Assembly: GCF_036227125.1 (NCBI RefSeq)
Contig: NZ_CP109435.1
Coordinates: forward strand, 62,001 to 126,000
Source: Streptomyces sp. NBC_01485
Lineage (GTDB): Bacteria > Actinomycetota > Actinomycetes > Streptomycetales > Streptomycetaceae
Length of the DNA stretch: 64,000 nucleotides
Reading direction: 5' to 3'
This document shows positions 59,111-64,000 of the stretch, in pieces. Positions within the stretch are counted from its first letter, which is position 1. Every line of letters starts with the position of its first letter. The notes beneath the pieces were generated by a model. That model did not search any database and had not been told where the DNA came from. It saw nothing but the letters and a program-made list of their open reading frames with translations. The position numbers and the translations under genes were made by a program.

Positions 59111-60061
59111 TCAGCGTGTCGTGAACGGGTGGTCGAGCGTGGTCCGGGTCACCAGGCGGTTGTGGTCGTAGCGGTTCTCGCCGGCGACCAGCACAGCGCC
59201 GTACCGTTCGAGCGATACGGTGCCGCCGTACTCCTCGATGGATTCGGTGTCGGGGTAGACGCGCACGCTGGTCGGCACGTACCGGCCGGCGAAACCGAGC
59301 CGCATGTCCTGGCTCTTGCCGGTGTGCGGCCAGGAGGCGTGCATCAGCGTCGACCAGAACATGATGGCCTCGCCCGGGCGCATCACCATGGACACGGCCT
59401 GGGACTCGTCCGGCTTCCAGTCCGGGTCCACCTGGAGGTCGCGGTAGTCGTAGCCGAAGAAGCCGCGCCGGACACCGCTCTTGTCGACGCGGTTGATGGT
59501 GTCCGGGCTGTAGTGCATCTTCTTGGTCTCGTCGTAGTTCATCCGCTGGTGGCTGCCGGGGATGAACTGGAGGCAGCCGGTGTCCTCGTTCGCCTCGGTG
59601 AAGGCGGTCCAGACGGTGATGGTGCCGCCGAAGTCCTTGTGGCCCTCGGGCCAGAGGATCTGGGGCTGTCCCGAGGCGTTGGCGAAGGTGTCGGCCTGGT
59701 GCCAGTCGGTGCCCTCGTCACCGGGGTACTTCGGGAAGAACTCGCTGCGCCAGCAGAGCAGATCGGGGCCGAGGGCGCCGCGCACCCGGTCGACGATCTC
59801 CGGCCGGCAGATGTGGTCGGCCAGGAAGGCGGAGTCCAGGTGGCGGTCGTAGTTGGAGATGTTGGTGTTGCCGGACTGCGCGGCCTCGTCCTGGTAGACG
59901 GCGTGGCTGCGGTCCATCAGGCGCAGTCGCTCCCGCTTCCACTGGAGCTGCATCTCCTCGATCTCGTACACCTTGAACGGGCCGAAGTAGCCCCGTTCCT
60001 GGAAGGTGCGGCGCTCCGCCGGGCTCAGTGCGAAGGAACCTGCGCTCTGCTGCTCGGGCAC
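59111..60061 (-). CDS. SyrB2-type Fe(II)/2-oxoglutarate halogenase acting on a carrier-bound amino acid
   Basis: The 316-residue protein follows SyrB2 along its length ([37 protein letters not shown]). The key site is His121-Gln-Ala123: in hydroxylases the third residue is Asp or Glu, while halogenases have Ala or Gly so chloride can bind iron. The second iron His is His241 in LMHASWPH, and an Arg downstream (GFAGRY) fits the 2-oxoglutarate salt bridge. SyrB2 chlorinates the methyl group of threonine on SyrB1. The ribosome site AAAGGAAG precedes the ATG. Alternative products, such as a hydroxyl or azide group, are less likely. Confidence 0.93.
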   Translation of the reverse strand: MPEQQSAGSFALSPAERRTFQERGYFGPFKVYEIEEMQLQWKRERLRLMDRSHAVYQDEAAQSGNTNISNYDRHLDSAFLADHICRPEIVDRVRGALGPDLLCWRSEFFPKYPGDEGTDWHQADTFANASGQPQILWPEGHKDFGGTITVWTAFTEANEDTGCLQFIPGSHQRMNYDETKKMHYSPDTINRVDKSGVRRGFFGYDYRDLQVDPDWKPDESQAVSMVMRPGEAIMFWSTLMHASWPHTGKSQDMRLGFAGRYVPTSVRVYPDTESIEEYGGTVSLERYGAVLVAGENRYDHNRLVTRTTLDHPFTTR

Positions 60062-60079
60062 TGTCTTCTTCCTTTCGGC

Positions 60080-61927
60080 TCAGTTGTGGTCCCGCTGCGA
60101 CCGCGCGTCCACGCAGGCGGCCAGGGAGCGGACGGTTGCCTCGTCCAGCTCCGCGCCGGTCAGCGCGACCCCGCAGAGCTGGTTGACCGAGGCGATGATG
60201 CGCATGAAGGCCAGGGAGGTGGCCCCGGAGTCGAAGAAGTCGTCGTCCGGTCCGATGGAGGGCCTGTCCAGCACCTCGCAGACGGTGGCGGCGACCTTCC
60301 GCTGCGTCTCGGTGAGCTCGTTCGGGTCCGCCTGCCGGGCCGCGGGAGCCTCGCGGTACGGCAGGCCGTCCAGCGCCGACCGGTCCGCCTTGCCCTGTGC
60401 GGTGAGCGGCACCTCGTCGATGAGCCGGTAGGCGGAGGGCCGCATGTGCTCGGGCAGCCGCGTGTTGACGGTCGCGGACACGTCCCCGACCAGCCGGCCG
60501 AGCTCCTCGTCGGTGATCCGCGCTCCCGCCGCCGGCACCAGATGGGCCGTCAGCCGTACGTCCCCGTCGCCGTGATCGTGTGGTGTGACGATGGCCGACG
60601 CGACGGCGGGATGGGTCGTGAGGTGCGCCTCGATCTCAGCCGGCTCGATCCGGAAGCCCCGGACCTTGAGCTGGTCGTCGGCGCGGCCCAGATAGTGGTA
60701 CTCGCCCGATGCGGAGCGCACCGCCCGGTCGCCCGTGCGGTACATCCGCTCGGCCGCCGCTCCCTCGCCGACGGTCAGGAAGCGCTCGGCGGTGAGTTCG
60801 GGGCGGCGGTGGTAGCCGCGGGCCACGCCCGTCCCGCCCACGTAGAGCTCGCCGGGTGATCCGTCGGGCACCGGCTGCCCGGTCTCGTCCAGCAGCCGCA
60901 GGCTCACCTCGTCGAGGGGGACACCGATCGGGCTCACCGCGGGCTCGTCGAGGTCGCGCCGGGTGATGCGGCGCTGCGTCACATGGACCGTGGTCTCGGT
61001 GATGCCGTACATGTTGACCAGCTCGGGGCTCTCGTGCCCGTACCGGGCGAGCCACGGTTCGAGCACCTTGACGTCGAGCCGCTCGCCGCCGAGCACCACC
61101 AGCCGCAGGGCGAGGCCCCCCGCGGGACGGGCGAGGTCGGCGGCGACGAGCCGGTGGAAGGCGGAAGGGGTCTGGCTGAGGACGGTGACACCCTCCTCGG
61201 CCAGCAGCTCGCGCAGCAGCGCGGGCGAGCGGGCGACGTCCGACCCGACGACGACGAGCCGGCCGCCGTGCAGCAGCGCTCCCCAGATCTCCCAGACCGA
61301 GAAGTCGAAGCTGACCGAGTGGAACAGGGTCCACACGTCGTCCGGCGAGTACCGGACCAGGTCGGAGGTCTGTTCGAAGAGCCTTACGGCGTTGCGGTGT
61401 TCGACCAGCACGCCCTTGGGTGTACCGGTCGATCCCGAGGTGTGGATGATGTAGGCGAGGTCCTGCTCGGCGGCGGCCGATCCGGTCGGTTCCCCGGCGG
61501 GTGTCGCGGGTGCGGCCTCGGTGTCCTCGCCGATCAGGAGCACCTGGGCGTCGATTCCGGTCAGGCAGCCGGCCACCCGGGAGACGGTGACGATCGTGGA
61601 CACCTGAGTGTCGTCCAGGAGAAGGGCGATCCGCTCCGTGGGGTACGCCGGGTCGGCGGGTACGTAGGCCGCGCCCGCCTTGAGGATGCCGAGGAGGCCT
61701 GTCACCAGCTCGACGCTGCGGTCCACGCAGAGCCCGACCAGCTTCCCGGGGCCTGCTCCGAGGGCGCGCAGCCGAGCGGCCACGGCGTCGGCCGCGGCGT
61801 CGAGTTCGCGGTAGGTGAGGCGGGTGCTGCCGTCGCTTACCGCGATCCGGTCACCGGAGCTCGCCGCCTGGTCTTCGAAGAGTGTGTGAAGGGTCTTGCC
61901 GGAGACGGACGACGTGCCGGAAGCCAT
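60080..61927 (-). CDS. SyrB1-like adenylation-PCP didomain protein (starter loading)
   Basis: The ATG at 61927 has GGGAGAT 10 bases upstream and gives 615 residues: A domain about 1-510 with IIHTSGSTGTPKG, and PCP about 530-605 with Ser571 in SGATSLAF. The pocket residues read D-F-W-S-V-G-M-V-H, one position off the threonine code (D-F-W-N-V/I-G-M-V-H). It should charge its own carrier with threonine or a close relative, which the halogenase next door then chlorinates. Leinamycin uses a separate A/PCP pair for D-alanine instead, so the starter differs. The substrate is a reading from a code, not proven. Confidence 0.87.
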   Translation of the reverse strand: MASGTSSVSGKTLHTLFEDQAASSGDRIAVSDGSTRLTYRELDAAADAVAARLRALGAGPGKLVGLCVDRSVELVTGLLGILKAGAAYVPADPAYPTERIALLLDDTQVSTIVTVSRVAGCLTGIDAQVLLIGEDTEAAPATPAGEPTGSAAAEQDLAYIIHTSGSTGTPKGVLVEHRNAVRLFEQTSDLVRYSPDDVWTLFHSVSFDFSVWEIWGALLHGGRLVVVGSDVARSPALLRELLAEEGVTVLSQTPSAFHRLVAADLARPAGGLALRLVVLGGERLDVKVLEPWLARYGHESPELVNMYGITETTVHVTQRRITRRDLDEPAVSPIGVPLDEVSLRLLDETGQPVPDGSPGELYVGGTGVARGYHRRPELTAERFLTVGEGAAAERMYRTGDRAVRSASGEYHYLGRADDQLKVRGFRIEPAEIEAHLTTHPAVASAIVTPHDHGDGDVRLTAHLVPAAGARITDEELGRLVGDVSATVNTRLPEHMRPSAYRLIDEVPLTAQGKADRSALDGLPYREAPAARQADPNELTETQRKVAATVCEVLDRPSIGPDDDFFDSGATSLAFMRIIASVNQLCGVALTGAELDEATVRSLAACVDARSQRDHN

Positions 61928-62019
61928 GGAGGATCTCCCATCCGGGTACGGGGTCGTGGAGAGGCGGAGACGCCGTGCCGCGCCCCCTGGGGCGTAGGGC
62001 GGAACTCCGAGGACGGGAC

Positions 62020-62988
62020 TCAGCCCTGGTCGGCCGGCTCGCCGGCCGGGGAGGCCTTCGTGGCGTACATGCCCCAGTGCTGGGGTGTGAGCGCCATGTC
62101 CTTGAGGCTGCCCTGGACGAACATCCGCTCCCAGCCGCCGCCGCCCTTCTCCTTGGGGATCCACTCCTTGGTGAAGGCCTCACGGGCCTTCGGGTCGGTC
62201 CTGGCCCGCAGCCCCATCAGGTTGTAGTAGGTGCTGACCTGCTTGAGGTGGATGAACCAGTGGATCCGGTCGGAGAGTCCGAACGCCTCCTCGTAGAGGA
62301 AGATCGTGGCCAGCCCGCCGAGGCTGGAGTTCCAGCTGTCGGTCAGCGCCCGGGCGAACTCGCGTCCCTCGGAACGGAACTCGTACTTCAGCTCGCCGGT
62401 CCGGTGCATGACGATGCCGCAGTTGGCGGAGTGCAGCACCTCGTCCGGCTTCTGCGAGGTCTGGTGCTGGGCCGTCGGGACTGCCAGCCACTCCATCCCG
62501 CCGTCGGGCGAGACCAGCGTCTCCGGCTCGCTGTCCGCGGTTCCGTACATCCCGAAACTCTGCGGGATGAGCACTGTTTCCTTCAGTCCGCCGTCGAGGA
62601 ACATCCGGTCCCAGGAGCCGCCGCCGCGCTCCTGCGGGATGCGGTTGCGGAACATCACCTCGCGCCAGCCCTCGTCGGTGGAGCCCATCTGCACCAGGTG
62701 CTCGTAGGCCTCCAGGGAGCGCATGTGCAGCAGCCAGTGGAGGGTGTCCTTCGTTCCGAAGGTCTCCTCGTAGACGAAGGTGCTGGCGATGCCGACGTAC
62801 TGCCGGTTGAGGTACTCGGACAGATCACGGGCGAACTGCCGGCCTTCGGAGCGGAATTCCGCCCGGAGTTGACCGGTCCGCTCGACGATCACACCTGAGT
62901 TCGCCGAGTTCAGGGTATCGGCGGCGGGCACCGAGGTCTGCAACTGCGCGACCGGAAGAACGAATTCAGAATTTGACGTTGCGGCCAT
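62020..62988 (-). CDS. Internally duplicated protein, DUF6039-like
   Basis: The 322-residue protein has two homologous halves of about 140 residues. Each contains a paired block: NSANSGV/HSANCGI, EFRSEGR(Q/E)FAR, an aromatic EE(T/A)FG motif, HWLLH/HWFIH, IP(Q/K)E and a closing FGMYG/WGMYA. I recall this pattern in a DUF6039 family found in Streptomyces biosynthetic clusters; no activity is established. It is soluble, with no signal peptide. It lies between the A-PCP gene and the PfaD-like gene in the operon, so a pathway role is likely. Confidence 0.65.
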   Translation of the reverse strand: MAATSNSEFVLPVAQLQTSVPAADTLNSANSGVIVERTGQLRAEFRSEGRQFARDLSEYLNRQYVGIASTFVYEETFGTKDTLHWLLHMRSLEAYEHLVQMGSTDEGWREVMFRNRIPQERGGGSWDRMFLDGGLKETVLIPQSFGMYGTADSEPETLVSPDGGMEWLAVPTAQHQTSQKPDEVLHSANCGIVMHRTGELKYEFRSEGREFARALTDSWNSSLGGLATIFLYEEAFGLSDRIHWFIHLKQVSTYYNLMGLRARTDPKAREAFTKEWIPKEKGGGGWERMFVQGSLKDMALTPQHWGMYATKASPAGEPADQG

Positions 62989-63067
62989 CGGACGGGCTCC
63001 TCTACCGGGATGTGAAGTGTTCGCTTCCGCAGTGCAATTACCTCATCCCGGCAGTGGAGCGCGCCGC

Positions 63068-64000
63068 TCACTTTTGAGCAGGGGAACCGGTCGGAAGAAT
63101 GCTCGCGAGACGGTCTCGCAGAACTTCGGCCGCACCGTTCATCAATGCCTCTGCAATGGCGTCCACATGACGATTCCGCCAGTCCTGCAGCGAGGTGTCG
63201 CGTACGAAACGATTGAATGCGCCCATGGCCGGTCCGGTGTGAATCTGGAAATTCGCCCGCTCGCCGTCGTCCCCGTCCATCGCCAGTCGTGTGCTGTGGA
63301 CGAAATACCAGCGGAAGACCAACGCCATCAGGTGTTTGGGGTCGCTCTCGGCCCGCTTCACCTCCTCGGAGCGGCCGACCCGCAGGTAGTACTCGCGAGT
63401 CTCCTTCCACACCTGGTCGAAGCCCCGGCGGAAGTAGGTCTCCTCGATGGTGCGGCGCAGGCGGCCGTCGATCGCATCCAGGCTGTCGTACTGCCGGTAG
63501 GTCTGGTAGAGCTTGCTCGCCCGCGCGCAGAACAGTGAGCCCCTGCGCAGTACCTGTACCCGTGCGCCGATCTCGAACATGTCGCCCGCCGGGGCGTATC
63601 CGGTGTCCTGGACATCGGCCCCGGCGAGGAGTTCCTTGACCGCGTCGGAGGTTCCGGCCTCGGGGGAGCACTGGTTGACCGAGCCGGTGAGCACGAAGTC
63701 GGCGCCCAGGACGAAGGCGGCGGCCAGGCTCTCCGGCGATCCCAGCCCGCCGGCGGCGCCGACCCGGATGGCGGTGGTGTAGGCGTGCTCCCGCTGGTGG
63801 CGGTCCCGCAGCCGCGTCATGGCGGGCATCAAGGCGTAGGCGACGCCGGCATCGGTGTGGCCGCCGGAGTCCGCCTCGACGCAGATGTCCTCGCTGACGG
63901 GCAGCCGCAGTCCCAGCCGGGCTTCCGTCTCGGTCAGCGAGCCCTCGGCGACGAGCCTGCGCACCATGGACTCGGGGGCGGGTGCCATGAAGGCGCCGGC
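63068..64000 (-). CDS. PfaD-type flavin oxidoreductase, C-terminal part (runs off right edge)
   Basis: The frame is open from 64000 and stops at 63068, giving about 310 residues of the C-terminal part. CVEADSGGHTD, IRVGAAGGLGSPESL and VLTGSVNQCSPEAG are typical of the PfaD/nitronate monooxygenase enoyl reductases used in trans by trans-AT synthases. In leinamycin the equivalent LnmG fuses an acyltransferase to such a domain; the missing N terminus here may likewise hold the AT this cluster needs. The 79-base gap to the DUF6039-like gene holds that gene's ribosome site and nothing else. Confidence 0.85.
   Translation of the reverse strand, partial: AGAFMAPAPESMVRRLVAEGSLTETEARLGLRLPVSEDICVEADSGGHTDAGVAYALMPAMTRLRDRHQREHAYTTAIRVGAAGGLGSPESLAAAFVLGADFVLTGSVNQCSPEAGTSDAVKELLAGADVQDTGYAPAGDMFEIGARVQVLRRGSLFCARASKLYQTYRQYDSLDAIDGRLRRTIEETYFRRGFDQVWKETREYYLRVGRSEEVKRAESDPKHLMALVFRWYFVHSTRLAMDGDDGERANFQIHTGPAMGAFNRFVRDTSLQDWRNRHVDAIAEALMNGAAEVLRDRLASILPTGSPAQK

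Noticed and set aside
59111..60061. Phytanoyl-CoA dioxygenase-type hydroxylase reading
   Set aside because: The iron-binding acid is Ala123 and the protein follows SyrB2 closely, so halogenation is the better reading.
1..64000. tRNA, rRNA, CRISPR arrays, intact insertion sequences
   Set aside because: I saw no cloverleaf-like tRNA, rRNA segment, spaced repeats or intact transposase in either strand by reading; a covariance-model search was not possible.

Overview
The window comes from a high-GC actinomycete, almost certainly a Streptomyces. Codon use is strongly GC3-biased, ribosome sites are GGAGG-type, a rare TTA leucine codon appears in a transporter gene, and most neighbours are typical streptomycete families. 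Most of it (about 17.6 to 64 kb, all on the minus strand) is a trans-AT polyketide/non-ribosomal peptide cluster of the leinamycin family. The marks of that family are: two megasynthases of 4373 and 7206 residues, the second ending in a carrier-DUF-SH-thioesterase block whose SH domain is a PLP cysteine-lyase-like domain; a LnmK-type acyltransferase/decarboxylase with its ACP and an HMG-CoA-synthase-like enzyme; Cy-Cy-A-PCP-Ox for a cysteine-derived thiazole; and no AT domain in any module.

Layout. 1-5.1 kb: start of an acyl-CoA dehydrogenase gene (minus), then a plus-strand operon with acyl-CoA ligase, histidine phosphatase, thiolase and a [2Fe-2S] reductase, which looks catabolic. 5.1-7.5 kb: a relic island with two unrecognised genes, a frameshifted recombinase tail and a decayed HepT-like gene. 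7.5-17.5 kb: cytochrome P450, two paralogous acyl-CoA/AMP ligases, VOC protein, YdeI-like protein, FAD oxidoreductase, TetR regulator, a 14-TM drug exporter with a TTA codon, and a DUF3224 protein. A 21-bp perfect hairpin at 17.53 kb separates this from the synthase operon. 17.6-64 kb, read right to left: PfaD-type oxidoreductase (cut by the window end), DUF6039-like protein, A-PCP didomain, SyrB2-type halogenase, SyrC-type aminoacyltransferase, LnmI-like NRPS-PKS, LnmJ-like PKS, LnmK/L/M, a second donor ACP, a decarboxylating KS, type II thioesterase and a PIG-L deacetylase. The genes abut or overlap, so this looks like one long transcription unit.

How it may work (inference): the A-PCP protein loads a threonine-like residue, the Fe(II)/2-oxoglutarate halogenase chlorinates it on the carrier, and the SyrC-like cysteine acyltransferase moves it to the A-less carrier at the N terminus of the LnmI-like protein. 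Cysteine is then added and oxidised to a thiazole. A non-elongating KS passes the chain to six elongating modules, giving reduced, C-methylated and beta-branched units. Sulfur is installed by the DUF-SH block and the thioesterase releases the product. The predicted product is a leinamycin-like thiazole macrocycle with a chlorinated or chlorine-derived starter. I know of no described family member with this starter cassette. A second unusual point is two beta-branch donor systems (LnmK/LnmL, and KS-Ser plus ACP) around one HMG synthase, together with a PksI-like ECH domain built into module 6.
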